64,000 bases of DNA from Sphingobium sp. (GTDB lineage Bacteria; Pseudomonadota; Alphaproteobacteria; Sphingomonadales; Sphingomonadaceae): positions 60,457-124,456 of the forward strand of contig QFQF01000011.1 in assembly GCA_003248935.1 (NCBI GenBank). Direction: 5' to 3'. This document shows, one piece after another, positions 23,826-32,507 of the stretch; positions within the stretch are counted from its first letter, which is position 1, and every line of letters begins with the position of its first letter. A program made the position numbers and the translations under genes. The notes beneath the pieces are model-generated. The model was given only the letters and a program-made list of their open reading frames with translations. It was not told the origin of the DNA and made no database searches.

Positions 23826-24620
23826 ATGACGACACCGCATGTCATCACTTTCGCCAATGAAAAGGGCGGCACCGGCAAGTCCACGACGGCCGTGCACACG
23901 GCCGTCGCGCTGTCCGCTCTGGGCTTTGCGGTCGGCATGATCGACCTCGACCACCGGCAGCGCACCGTCACCCGCTACATGGAAAACCGCGCCGAGACCG
24001 CCCGCCGCCGCGAGATCGACCTGCCGATGCCGGCCTTCACCGTGTATGACGGCGAGAGCCTGGAGGGGCTGGAGGACGTGGTGAGCAGGATCGGGGAGGG
24101 CACCGACTTCCTGATCGTCGACACGCCCGGCCGCGACGACCCGCTGGCCCGCGCCATGGCCGCCCGCGCAAACACGCTGGTCACGCCCATCAACGACAGC
24201 TTCGTCGACTTCGACCTGATCGGACAGGTCGATCCCGAAACCTTCAAGGTCCGCCGCCTCAGCTTCTATTCCGAGCTGATCTTCGAGGCGCGCAAGGCGC
24301 GGGCGAAGAGCGACGGCGTGTCGATCGACTGGGTGGTGCTGCGCAACCGCGTCCAGCACCATGACGCCCGCAACAAGAAACGCGTGGGCGACGCCCTGAT
24401 CGAACTCTCCCGCCGGGTCGGTTTCCGGGTGATTCCCGGCCTGTCGGAACGCGTGATCTTCCGCGAACTGTTCCCCTCCGGCCTCACCCTGCTCGACAAG
24501 GGCCATCTGGGCGAACTGGGCGTCAGCCACATCGCGGCGCGGCAGGAACTGCGCGAGATGGTCGCAGGCCTCGCCCTGCCCACCGTCGCCGAGCGCGAGG
24601 AGCGAGGCGCCGCCGCCTGA
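23826..24620 (+). CDS. mipZ: Division plane positioning ATPase MipZ
   Basis: ParA-like ATPase that binds ParB at parS, forms a gradient from the pole and blocks FtsZ assembly away from midcell. 264 residues with the deviant Walker A EKGGTGKST (12-20), IDLDHRQRTVTRYMENR, Walker B FLIVDTPGRDDPL and the MipZ-specific NDSFVDFDLIGQVDP and VLRNRVQHHDARNK, which separate it from plasmid-type ParA. It is physically distant (36 kb) from parAB in this window. Overlaps the J-domain gene by one base. Confidence 0.94.
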   Translation: MTTPHVITFANEKGGTGKSTTAVHTAVALSALGFAVGMIDLDHRQRTVTRYMENRAETARRREIDLPMPAFTVYDGESLEGLEDVVSRIGEGTDFLIVDTPGRDDPLARAMAARANTLVTPINDSFVDFDLIGQVDPETFKVRRLSFYSELIFEARKARAKSDGVSIDWVVLRNRVQHHDARNKKRVGDALIELSRRVGFRVIPGLSERVIFRELFPSGLTLLDKGHLGELGVSHIAARQELREMVAGLALPTVAEREERGAAA

Positions 24621-25102
24621 TGGGCCTGCTCGCGATCCTGCTGATCGCGCTCGCCGGATGGCTGATGTGGACCGGACGGCTGCAGCGCATGAAGGCCGGG
24701 GACGGCGTGGCACTCGGCCTCGCCATCGTCGGCACATTGCTGGCGGCCAAGGGCCAACCGGTGCTGGGCGCCCTGCCCCTGCTCGGCGCCGTCGGCTATC
24801 TGCTCTGGCGCCAGCGCGCGCCGCGCCCCGGCCAGCGCGCGTCCCGCCGCGGGAAAACGCCATCGCCGCCACCCGTCGATGATGCTGTCGCGGAGGCGAG
24901 CGCCTTGCTAGGCATAGCGGCGGATGCAGGCCCGGAGGCGATTCGGGCCGCGCATCGTCGCCTGATTGCCTCCGTTCATCCCGACCGGGGTGGCACGGAA
25001 GCGCTGGCTGCCAAGATCAACGCCGCGCGGGACCTTCTGCTGCGACGTCATGAATACGCCAAAGGGTCGCGCCACGGTGTAGAACCACATTCCCCGGATT
25101 GA
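24620..25102 (+). CDS. Membrane-anchored J-domain protein
   Basis: 160 residues: two hydrophobic segments (about 1-17 and 30-63), a basic Pro/Arg linker, then a C-terminal J-domain half (EASALLGIAADAGPEAIRAAHRRLIASVHPDRGG) with HPD at 120-122. Presumably recruits DnaK to the membrane. ATG overlaps the TGA of mipZ (TGATG). The J-domain at the C-terminus recalls the DjlA/TIM14-like arrangement. Partner and substrate unknown. Confidence 0.85.
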   Translation: MGLLAILLIALAGWLMWTGRLQRMKAGDGVALGLAIVGTLLAAKGQPVLGALPLLGAVGYLLWRQRAPRPGQRASRRGKTPSPPPVDDAVAEASALLGIAADAGPEAIRAAHRRLIASVHPDRGGTEALAAKINAARDLLLRRHEYAKGSRHGVEPHSPD

Positions 25103-25112
25103 AGGACTATCG

Positions 25113-26495
25113 ATGACCCACAACTTTCATCCCACTTCCCTGCGCGAGTACGACATCCGCGGCATCATCGGCGAAACCCTGGGCGAAGCGGACGCCTATG
25201 CCATCGGTCGCGGCTTCGGCACGCTGATCGGGCGCGCCGGCGGGAGCAAGGTCGCGGTGGGCTATGACGGCCGCACCAGTTCCCCGGTGCTGGAGGCGGC
25301 GCTGGTCAAGGGGCTGAACGAGAGCGGCATCCATGCCGTGCGGATCGGCGAGGGCCCGACCCCGATGCTCTATTATGCCGAAGCCGTGCTGGATGTGGAC
25401 GGCGGCATCGAGATAACCGGCAGCCATAATCCCGCCAATTACAACGGCTTCAAGATGGTGTTCCAGCACCGCCCGTTTTTCGGCCAGGACATCCAGAAGC
25501 TGGGCCAGATGGCGTCGCAGGGCGACTGGGATACGGGGACGGCGGGCAGCGAGAGCGTCGACATCATGGATCGCTATGTCGCGCGGCTGGTGGAGAATTT
25601 CGACGGCGCGGCCTATCGCATCGGCTGGGATGCGGGCAACGGCGTCGCCGGACCGATCGTCGAGAAGCTGATCAAGCTGATCCCGGGCGAGCACTACACG
25701 CTGTTCACCGACGTAGACGGTAATTTCCCCAACCATCATCCCGATCCCACCGAAGAGAAGAATCTGGCCGATCTGAAGGCGCTTGTCGCGGAGAAGAAGC
25801 TCGATTTCGGCGTGGCTTTCGACGGAGATGGCGACCGGATCGGAGCAATCGACGGCGAGGGCCGGGTGATCTGGGGCGACCAACTGCTGTCGATCTATGC
25901 CGAGCCGGTGCTGAAGGAACTGCCCGGCTCGACCATCATCGCGGACGTGAAGGCCAGCCAGGCGCTCTATGACCGGATCGCGGAACTGGGCGGCAAGCCG
26001 CTGATGTGGAAGACCGGCCACAGCCTGATCAAGTCGAAGATGAAGGAAACCGACAGTCCGCTCGCCGGCGAGATGAGCGGCCACATCTTCTTCAAGCATC
26101 AATATTACGGCTTCGACGATGCGCTGTACGGCGCGATCCGCCTGATTCGCGCGGCGACCTCGCTGGGCAAGAGCGTGACCGAACTGCGCGGCGCGATGCC
26201 GAACATGGTCAACACCCCCGAAATGCGGTTCCAGGTCGACGAGAGCCGCAAGTTCGCGGTCATCGACGAGGTTCTGGCTCGGCTGAAGGCCGCTGGCGCG
26301 ACCGTCAACGACACCGACGGCGCCCGCGTGAACACGGCCGACGGCTGGTGGCTGCTGCGCGCATCGAACACGCAGGACGTGCTGGTCGCCCGCGCCGAGG
26401 CGAAGGACGAGGCCGGACTCGCCCGCCTGATGGAGCAGATCGATTCGCAACTCGCCGAGTCGGGCCTTCGGCGCGGACCGCAGGCCGCCCACTAA
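25113..26495 (+). CDS. pgmG: Phosphomannomutase/phosphoglucomutase
   Basis: Interconverts hexose 1- and 6-phosphates, feeding GDP-mannose and UDP-glucose for exopolysaccharide and LPS; in Sphingomonas the bifunctional PgmG supplies both for gellan-type polymers. 460 residues of the alpha-D-phosphohexomutase family: active-site serine in GIEITGSHNPANYNGFK, metal loop FDGDGDRIG, sugar-binding GEMSGHIFF and a C-terminal phosphate-binding RASNTQ. Lies 10 bases after the J-domain gene, so mipZ, the J-protein and pgm can share a transcript. Confidence 0.94.
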   Translation: MTHNFHPTSLREYDIRGIIGETLGEADAYAIGRGFGTLIGRAGGSKVAVGYDGRTSSPVLEAALVKGLNESGIHAVRIGEGPTPMLYYAEAVLDVDGGIEITGSHNPANYNGFKMVFQHRPFFGQDIQKLGQMASQGDWDTGTAGSESVDIMDRYVARLVENFDGAAYRIGWDAGNGVAGPIVEKLIKLIPGEHYTLFTDVDGNFPNHHPDPTEEKNLADLKALVAEKKLDFGVAFDGDGDRIGAIDGEGRVIWGDQLLSIYAEPVLKELPGSTIIADVKASQALYDRIAELGGKPLMWKTGHSLIKSKMKETDSPLAGEMSGHIFFKHQYYGFDDALYGAIRLIRAATSLGKSVTELRGAMPNMVNTPEMRFQVDESRKFAVIDEVLARLKAAGATVNDTDGARVNTADGWWLLRASNTQDVLVARAEAKDEAGLARLMEQIDSQLAESGLRRGPQAAH

Positions 26496-26517
26496 AAGCG
26501 ATTTTGTAGAGAAAATG

Positions 26518-26547
26518 ACCGGCGGAGCAGCTTGCCGCTTCGCCGGT
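26518..26547 (+). terminator. Hairpin after pgmG
   Basis: ACCGGCG and CGCCGGT (7 bp) enclose 16 bases with further partial pairing (GCAGC/GCCGC region), followed by TTTCC. The T run is short, so termination strength is uncertain. Confidence 0.5.
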
Positions 26548-26574
26548 TTCCGTTACGGAACGCAAGCTTCGGAA

Positions 26575-26708
26575 ATTAGTTGCAATATTTGCAACCATGA
26601 TTTCGTCATTCGCAGTTGCGGCAAAACCTGCTGCGGTGCACAAGGATAAGGCCTTTCAGGCATCCTCTCCTAAAACTTTCCAGCCGCCCCTTGGGGCGGC
26701 TTTTTTTT
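26575..26708 (+). ncRNA. Candidate small RNA
   Basis: The gap between pgmG and the helicase holds a perfect palindrome GTTGCAA-TAT-TTGCAAC (26579-26595), then about 85 bases ending in an ideal intrinsic terminator. Just before the terminator lies CCTCTCCT, an anti-Shine-Dalgarno-like stretch of the kind used by alphaproteobacterial trans-acting sRNAs. The transcript start is not defined and I recognise no named family; direct evidence is the terminator plus the absence of a coding frame. Confidence 0.4.
26683..26708 (+). terminator. Strong intrinsic terminator
   Basis: GCCGCCCC-TT-GGGGCGGC followed by eight T: a perfect 8-bp GC stem with tiny loop. It stands 188 bases after pgmG, beyond another hairpin, and 44 bases before the helicase ATG. 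Confidence 0.93.
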
Positions 26709-26751
26709 GCCTGTGGACCCTGCGGCCGTGCCGGTGCTTTACCGTGAACAG

Positions 26752-29160
26752 ATGTCGCCGCTTCCCGCCGCCCTCGCTGACTGGTTCACCCGACGCGGAT
26801 GGACCCCCCGCCGTCATCAGGCGGCGATGGTCGATGCCGCGCGCAGGGGCCACCATGCATTGCTGGTCGCGCCGACAGGCGCGGGCAAGACGCTGGCGGG
26901 TTTCCTCCCCAGCCTCGCCGACCTGATCGACGCGCCGGCCGAGGGGCTCCACACCCTCTATGTCTCGCCCCTGAAAGCGCTGGCCGTCGATGTGCAGCGC
27001 AACCTGCTGACCCCCATCGCCGAGATGGACCTGCAGATCCGGGTCGAGACCCGCACCGGCGATACGCCGTCCGACCGCAAGGCGCGGCAACGCACGCGGC
27101 CGCCGCAGATCCTGCTGACCACCCCCGAATCGCTGTCGCTGCTGCTCTCCTATCCCGACAGCATGCTGCTGTTCGCCAATCTGCGCACCGTCATCGTCGA
27201 CGAGGTGCACGCCTTCGCCACACAGAAGCGCGGCGACCTGCTCAGCCTGTGTCTGGCGCGGCTCCAGCACATCAATCCCGCGCTGCGGCGCGTCGCCCTC
27301 TCCGCCACCGTCGCCGATATCGATGCCTATCGCGCGTGGCTGGCACCCGATGGCGACATCGGCGCGGTCGAGGCGGTGATCGGCGACCCGGGCGCCGATC
27401 CCGATATCTCCATCCTCATTCCCGAAGGACGCGTGCCCTGGTCCGGGCACAGCGGCAGATATGCGGCGACACAGGTGATGGCGGAGATCGAGCGGCGCCG
27501 GACCACCCTGGTCTTCTGCAACACGCGCGGGCTTGCCGAGCTGATTTTCCAGGAGCTGTGGGCGGTCAACGATAAGACCCTGCCGATCGGCATCCATCAT
27601 GGCAGCCTGTCGCGCGAGGCGCGGCGCAAGGTCGAGAACGCCATGGCGCAGGGGCGGCTGCGCGCCCTCGTCGCCACCGCCAGCCTCGACCTCGGCGTCG
27701 ACTGGGGCGATGTCGATTGCGTGATCCAGATGGGAGCGCCCAAGGGCAGCTCGCGCCTGCTCCAGCGGATCGGCCGCGCCAACCACCGACTCGACGAGCC
27801 GAGCGAGGCGATCCTGATCCCGGGCAACCGCTTTGAATATCTGGAGGCGCGCGCCGCGCTCGACGCGGTGGAGGCGGGCGAGCGCGACGCCGACGATTTC
27901 CGCCCCGGCGGCCTCGACGTGCTGGCCCAGCATGTGATGGGCCTCGCGTGCGCCGCGCCGTTTACGGAGGAGGTACTGTTGCAGGAGGTGCGATCCGCCC
28001 TACCCTACAGTGCGCTCACCGCCGATGCCTTCGCCCGCGTCCTCTCCTTCATCGAAGGCGGCGGCTATGCGCTGCGGGCCTATGACCGCTTCAAGCGGCT
28101 TGTGCGCGAGGCCGACGGCACATGGCGGGTCGCACATCCCCGCTTCGTCCAGCAGCACCGGATGAACGCGGGCATCATCGTCGACCAGCCTGTGCTGGAC
28201 GTGCGCTTCGCCAACGGCCGCAAGCTGGGCACGGTCGAGGAGGGGTTTGCCGCCACCCTTTCGCCCGGCGACTGCTTCTTCTTCGCCGGCGTCTCACTGG
28301 AGGTCGTGCGGCTCGACACCACCGACCTTGTCGTCCGGGCGACCAGCCGGCCAGCGCGTATCCCGAGCTGGGGCGGCACCCGCATGGCGATGTCGACCCG
28401 CCTCGCCGAACGCGTACGCCGCTTCCTCGCAAGCCCGGGCGAGTGGCATCGCTTCCCGCAGGACGTGCGCGAATGGCTGGAAATGCAGGCGTTGCGCTCC
28501 TCCCTGCCCCGGCCCGGCCAGCTGCTGGTCGAAACCTTCCCGCATGAGGGGCGGCACTACATGCTCGTATACAGCTTCGAGGGGTGGAACGCGCACCAGT
28601 CGCTCGGCATGCTGCTGACCCGGCGCATGGACGCGCAGGGCCTGATGCCGGTCGGGTTCGTCTCGAACGACTATGCCCTCGCCGTCTACAGCCTGAAACC
28701 CGTCACCGACCCCGCCGGCCTGTTCACGCCCGACATCCTCGACCACGAGTTCGTCGCGTGGGTCGAGCAATCGAGCCTGCTGAAGCGCGCCTTCCGCGAC
28801 GTGGCGGTGATCAGTGGCCTGATCGAGCGGCAGCATCCGGGCAAGCGCAAGACCGGGCGGCAGGTGACCTTTTCCACCGACCTCATCTACGACGTGCTGC
28901 GCAAATATGAGCCCGACCATATGCTGTTGACGGCCGCGTGGGCGGACGCACGGGCCCGCATGACGGACGTGGGACGGCTGGGCGACCTGATCGACCGGGC
29001 GGCGGGCACGATGCTGCACGTCGCGCTCGACCGGGTAAGCCCGCTTGCCGTCCCGGTCCTGATCCTGATCGGGCGGGAGAGCGTGGCGCAACATGATGTC
29101 GACGACGCCCTGCTGATCGAGGCGGAGGCTCTGGTCGAGGACGCGATGCGGATCGATTGA
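26752..29160 (+). CDS. lhr: Ligase-associated DEXH-box helicase (Lhr-core type)
   Basis: Superfamily 2 DNA/RNA helicase of the group found next to LigD-type ATP-dependent ligase and PdeM. 802 residues: Q-motif RRHQAAMV, Walker A APTGAGKT, motif Ia SPLKALA, DEVH box IVDEVHAF, motif III LSATV, motif VI QRIGRANHR, then the winged-helix and Lhr-specific domains. I chose ATG 26752; an in-frame TTG at 26707 lies inside the terminator T run. The ligase and exonuclease partners are not adjacent, but PdeM is 1.9 kb downstream. Confidence 0.92.
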   Translation: MSPLPAALADWFTRRGWTPRRHQAAMVDAARRGHHALLVAPTGAGKTLAGFLPSLADLIDAPAEGLHTLYVSPLKALAVDVQRNLLTPIAEMDLQIRVETRTGDTPSDRKARQRTRPPQILLTTPESLSLLLSYPDSMLLFANLRTVIVDEVHAFATQKRGDLLSLCLARLQHINPALRRVALSATVADIDAYRAWLAPDGDIGAVEAVIGDPGADPDISILIPEGRVPWSGHSGRYAATQVMAEIERRRTTLVFCNTRGLAELIFQELWAVNDKTLPIGIHHGSLSREARRKVENAMAQGRLRALVATASLDLGVDWGDVDCVIQMGAPKGSSRLLQRIGRANHRLDEPSEAILIPGNRFEYLEARAALDAVEAGERDADDFRPGGLDVLAQHVMGLACAAPFTEEVLLQEVRSALPYSALTADAFARVLSFIEGGGYALRAYDRFKRLVREADGTWRVAHPRFVQQHRMNAGIIVDQPVLDVRFANGRKLGTVEEGFAATLSPGDCFFFAGVSLEVVRLDTTDLVVRATSRPARIPSWGGTRMAMSTRLAERVRRFLASPGEWHRFPQDVREWLEMQALRSSLPRPGQLLVETFPHEGRHYMLVYSFEGWNAHQSLGMLLTRRMDAQGLMPVGFVSNDYALAVYSLKPVTDPAGLFTPDILDHEFVAWVEQSSLLKRAFRDVAVISGLIERQHPGKRKTGRQVTFSTDLIYDVLRKYEPDHMLLTAAWADARARMTDVGRLGDLIDRAAGTMLHVALDRVSPLAVPVLILIGRESVAQHDVDDALLIEAEALVEDAMRID

Positions 29161-29211
29161 GACCCGGGTGGCTTCGTGATATTCTCCTCTCAACAGAGAT
29201 GGGAGGGTGCC

Positions 29212-30171
29212 ATGGTCCTTCGCGGCTGTATCGCAGGCTGTCTGGGCGCCCTTCTGTTGCCATTTGCCGCCGCCGCGCAGCAGGCGCCCGCACCCGACCC
29301 GGACGATCCCCCGGCGGTGGTCCGCTCCGGCGTCGACAAGGCCGACCGCATCACCATCCCGATCCAGATTGCAGGCACCGGCCCGTTCGATTTCATCATC
29401 GACACCGGATCGCAGCGCACCGTCATTTCCCGCGAACTCGCCGACCGGCTGGCGCTGGCCCCCGCGACTGACGTCAAGGTGCTCAGCATCGCCGGGATGT
29501 CGGACGCCCGGACCGTCACCGTGCCGCAACTCTCGTTCGGGTCGAGCGTCATGGCACCGGTACAGGCCCCCGTATTTGCCGCCGATCATCTGGGCGGCGC
29601 GGGGCTGCTCGGCCTCGACGGCCTTCACCGCAAGCGGCTGGTGCTCGATTTCCGCACCGGGCGCATGCAGATCACACCCAGCAGCAAATCGCGCCCGGCC
29701 ATCCCGCCGGGCGATCATACGGTTGTGGTGGAGGGCCGGATGAAGGAAGGGCAGCTGATCCTGATGGACTCGAACGCGGACAAGGTCCGCGTCCGGATCA
29801 TGCTCGACACCGGGTCGGAATACAGCATCGGCAACTACGCCCTGCTCCGCGCGCTGCAGAAGCGCGATCCCGGTACCATCGTCCACGACACGGTCATCAC
29901 CGGCGTCACCGGCGAGGAAATCAGCGGTCAGTGGGGACGTCTCCGCATTGTCCGCATGGGCGGCATGACGATGCGCAACCTGCCCGTCGTGTTCGCCGAC
30001 GCCGCCCCGTTCGCCCTGCTCGGCCTTCAGGACAAGCCCGCGCTGATGCTGGGCGTCAACGCGCTGCGCGGGTTCGACCGGGTGGCGATCGACTTCGGCC
30101 GTAAGCGGGTGGACTTTCTGATGCCCGACCAGAGTTCACTGGCCGGAGCGCGGTTCGCGAGTCTCGACTAG
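29212..30171 (+). CDS. Exported retropepsin-like aspartyl protease with two catalytic motifs
   Basis: 319 residues. A signal peptide (cleavage near AAAQQ, about residue 23) precedes two related lobes, each with an aspartyl-protease motif: FIIDTGSQRTVIS (Asp64) and IMLDTGSEYSIG (Asp199), and each followed by a GLDGL/GVNAL-type hydrophobic-Gly element. Retropepsins usually dimerise; two motifs in one chain suggest an internally paired active site. Substrate unknown. GGGAGGGTGCC before ATG 29212 decides the start. It converges with trhO (4-base overlap of ends). Confidence 0.85.
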   Translation: MVLRGCIAGCLGALLLPFAAAAQQAPAPDPDDPPAVVRSGVDKADRITIPIQIAGTGPFDFIIDTGSQRTVISRELADRLALAPATDVKVLSIAGMSDARTVTVPQLSFGSSVMAPVQAPVFAADHLGGAGLLGLDGLHRKRLVLDFRTGRMQITPSSKSRPAIPPGDHTVVVEGRMKEGQLILMDSNADKVRVRIMLDTGSEYSIGNYALLRALQKRDPGTIVHDTVITGVTGEEISGQWGRLRIVRMGGMTMRNLPVVFADAAPFALLGLQDKPALMLGVNALRGFDRVAIDFGRKRVDFLMPDQSSLAGARFASLD

Positions 30172-31028
30172 TCGACGCCGTCAGGGGCGGACGCGGAACA
30201 ATGGTGGTCGGCGAATGCGCTGCGCGCCACCGGCACCCCGCATGCCTCGCAGGAGACATAAGTGCCGAGCGCGAGCCCCGGTCCGACCGCCACGCGCTCG
30301 TCGAAGACGAAGCATTCGCCCCGCCACAGGCTCTCGTCCTCCGCCACTTCCTCCAGATAGCGCAGGATGCCGCCCTCAAGGTGATAGACCTCCCCAAAGC
30401 CCCGGCTGCGGGCATAGGCGGTCGACTTCTCGCAGCGTATGCCGCCGGTGCAGAACATGGCGATCCGGGGCGTGCGCCCCTCCTGCGCCCATTGCGCCGC
30501 CATGGCGTCAAACCGCGCGGGAAAGTCGCGGAAACCCTGGGTATCCGGATCGATCGCCCCTTCGAAGCTGCCAATGTCGACCTCGTAGCTGTTCCGCGTG
30601 TCGATCACGACCGTCTCGGGGTCGGCGATCAGCGCGTTCCAGTTGCGCGGCGCAACATGCGTGCCGGCGTTCGCCGCCGGATCGAGGTCGCCCACGCCCA
30701 GCGTCACGATCTCCGCCTTCACTTTCACCTTCAGACGGCCGAAGGGGATGGCAGGCGCGGACGCATATTTGACGTCGAGACCAGAGCAGCCTGGAAGAGC
30801 ACGGATGTGGGCGATAACGGCGGCGATCCCCGCCTCCGGTCCCGCGATCGTGCCGTTGATGCCCTCCGTCGCCAGCAACAGCGTGCCCCTGACTCCCTGC
30901 ACAGCGCACAGATCATGCAGCGGCGCCCGCAACCCCTCCGGATCGTCGAAACGGGCGAAGCGATAAAGCGCGGCAACAAGGGCAGGCGCGGGCGGAAAAT
31001 CCGCAGGCGAGGGGGCCGGGACGGTCAT
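30168..31028 (-). CDS. trhO: tRNA uridine(34) hydroxylase TrhO (rhodanese fold)
   Basis: Oxygen-dependent enzyme forming 5-hydroxyuridine at the tRNA wobble position, an alternative to TrhP. 286 residues: an N-terminal acylphosphatase-like domain (GVRGTLLLATEGINGTIAG, KYASAPAIPFGRLKVK), a rhodanese domain (VIDTRNSYEVDIGSFEGA) with the active-site loop CTGGIRCE, and a C-terminal Cys-rich tail (CEACGVPV...HHC) common in this family. Start ATG 31028. Divergent from pdeM by 64 bases. Confidence 0.92.
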   Translation of the reverse strand: MTVPAPSPADFPPAPALVAALYRFARFDDPEGLRAPLHDLCAVQGVRGTLLLATEGINGTIAGPEAGIAAVIAHIRALPGCSGLDVKYASAPAIPFGRLKVKVKAEIVTLGVGDLDPAANAGTHVAPRNWNALIADPETVVIDTRNSYEVDIGSFEGAIDPDTQGFRDFPARFDAMAAQWAQEGRTPRIAMFCTGGIRCEKSTAYARSRGFGEVYHLEGGILRYLEEVAEDESLWRGECFVFDERVAVGPGLALGTYVSCEACGVPVARSAFADHHCSASAPDGVD

Positions 31029-31092
31029 GCCGTCCCTATAGGCGTGCGGCGCGGCGCTTGAAACCCCGGCGGCTTGCGCGCATAGACGGGGC

Positions 31093-31764
31093 ATGGTTCC
31101 CCTTTCGTTCGCAGGACAGGATTTCCTCGCGCTGCCGCAGGCGGCGCTGTTCTGGCCGTCGCGACGCGCACTGCTGGTCGCCGACCTGCATTTCGAGAAG
31201 GCCAGTTGGTTCGCGCGCCGGGGCCAGATGCTGCCCCCCTATGACAGCGCGGAGACGCTGGCCCTGATCGAGGGGCTGGTCGCCACCACCGGCGCGCGGG
31301 AACTGTGGTGCCTGGGCGACAGCTTCCATGACGGGGACGGCGCCGCGCGCCTGCCAGGCGATGTCCGCGCGCGGCTGGACGCGCTGACCCGGCGGATCGA
31401 CTGGAGCTGGGTCGTGGGCAACCATGATGCGGGACTGGATATGACACTGGGCGGCCGGATCGTTGCGGAGGCGGAGGTAGACGGCATCATCCTGCGGCAC
31501 GAAGCCGAAGCGGATGACCCCAGGGCGGAAATTTCGGGCCATTTCCACCCGAAGCTGCGCCTGTCCCTGCGCGGCCGCCATGTCTCGCGGCGCTGCTTCG
31601 TGCGCGCGCCGGGCAAGCTGGTCATGCCGGCCTTTGGCGTACTGACCGGCGGACTGGACGCCGGGCATGATGCGATCCGCGAGGCGGTGGGAGTGCGGGC
31701 CGAGGCGCTGGTCCCCGTCGCGGACAAGCTGCTGCGCTTTCCGCTCGGTTCACGGAACGGCTGA
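31093..31764 (+). CDS. pdeM: Ligase-associated DNA damage response endonuclease PdeM
   Basis: Metallophosphoesterase of the four-gene set (ligase, helicase, exonuclease, PdeM) proposed to act in DNA repair. 223 residues with all metal motifs: ADLHFEK, GDSFHD, VGNHD, GHFHPK. The helicase of the set is 1.9 kb upstream, separated by the aspartyl protease and trhO; the ligase and exonuclease are not in the window. ATG 31093 is the only sensible start. Confidence 0.9.
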   Translation: MVPLSFAGQDFLALPQAALFWPSRRALLVADLHFEKASWFARRGQMLPPYDSAETLALIEGLVATTGARELWCLGDSFHDGDGAARLPGDVRARLDALTRRIDWSWVVGNHDAGLDMTLGGRIVAEAEVDGIILRHEAEADDPRAEISGHFHPKLRLSLRGRHVSRRCFVRAPGKLVMPAFGVLTGGLDAGHDAIREAVGVRAEALVPVADKLLRFPLGSRNG

Positions 31765-31765
31765 T

Positions 31766-32491
31766 TCAGCCTGCCGCAGGTGGCGACGGACGGGCGCCGA
31801 ACAGGGCGGTGCCGACCCGGACATGGGTCGCGCCCAGCATGATCGCCGTTTCATAGTCGCCCGACATGCCCATCGACAGGCCGGAGAGGCCGTTGTCCCG
31901 CGCCATCTTTGCCAGCAGCGCGAAATAGGGCGCGGGCTCGCCCTCGGCCGGCGGCACGCACATGAGGCCGAGCAGCGGGATCTCCGCATTCCGGGCCGAT
32001 GCGATCAGGGAGGGCACTTCCGCGATCGGGCAACCGCCCTTCTGCGCCTCCGCACCGATATTCACCTGGATGAAGCAGGGGACACGGCGCCCGGCCGCAT
32101 CCATCGCGCGGGCGAGCGCGGTCAGCAGCGAAGGGCGATCGAGACTGTGAATCGCATCGAACATCGCCACGGCGTCAGCCGCCTTGTTCGATTGCAGCTG
32201 ACCGACGAGATGCAGCGCGATATCCGGCGTCTCCGCGCGTAACTCCGGCCATTTTGCCTGTGCTTCCTGAACGCGATTCTCGCCGAACAGGCGCTGTCCG
32301 GCCGCGATCAGCGGGCGGATGGCACCGGCCTCCTGCGTTTTCGATACCGCGATCAGCGCGACGTCGGACGGCGACCGTCCAGCACGCACTGCAGTGCGTG
32401 CCATGCGATCGGTGACGGCCGACAGGCGCGCACCGGCATCGTCAGGCGTGGCAGGATCGGAACGGGTGACGGGACCGCTATACGCTTTCAT
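31766..32491 (-). CDS. YggS family PLP homeostasis protein
   Basis: Fold-type III PLP-binding protein that keeps free pyridoxal phosphate and related amino-acid pools in balance; no catalytic activity is established. 241 residues: PLP lysine in LIAVSKTQ, FGENRVQEAQAKW, HLVGQLQSNKA, SMGMSGDYETAIMLGATHVRVGTALFG. The start is probably ATG 32491; ATG codons at 32515 and 32509 are also in frame. Convergent with pdeM (one base between) and divergent from the ThiE-like gene. Confidence 0.92.
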   Translation of the reverse strand: MKAYSGPVTRSDPATPDDAGARLSAVTDRMARTAVRAGRSPSDVALIAVSKTQEAGAIRPLIAAGQRLFGENRVQEAQAKWPELRAETPDIALHLVGQLQSNKAADAVAMFDAIHSLDRPSLLTALARAMDAAGRRVPCFIQVNIGAEAQKGGCPIAEVPSLIASARNAEIPLLGLMCVPPAEGEPAPYFALLAKMARDNGLSGLSMGMSGDYETAIMLGATHVRVGTALFGARPSPPAAG

Positions 32492-32507
32492 GCCGGTCGC
32501 TATAAGC

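Noticed and set aside
26707..26751. TTG start giving 15 more residues to the helicase
   Set aside because: Lies inside the T run of a strong terminator; ATG 26752 is used.
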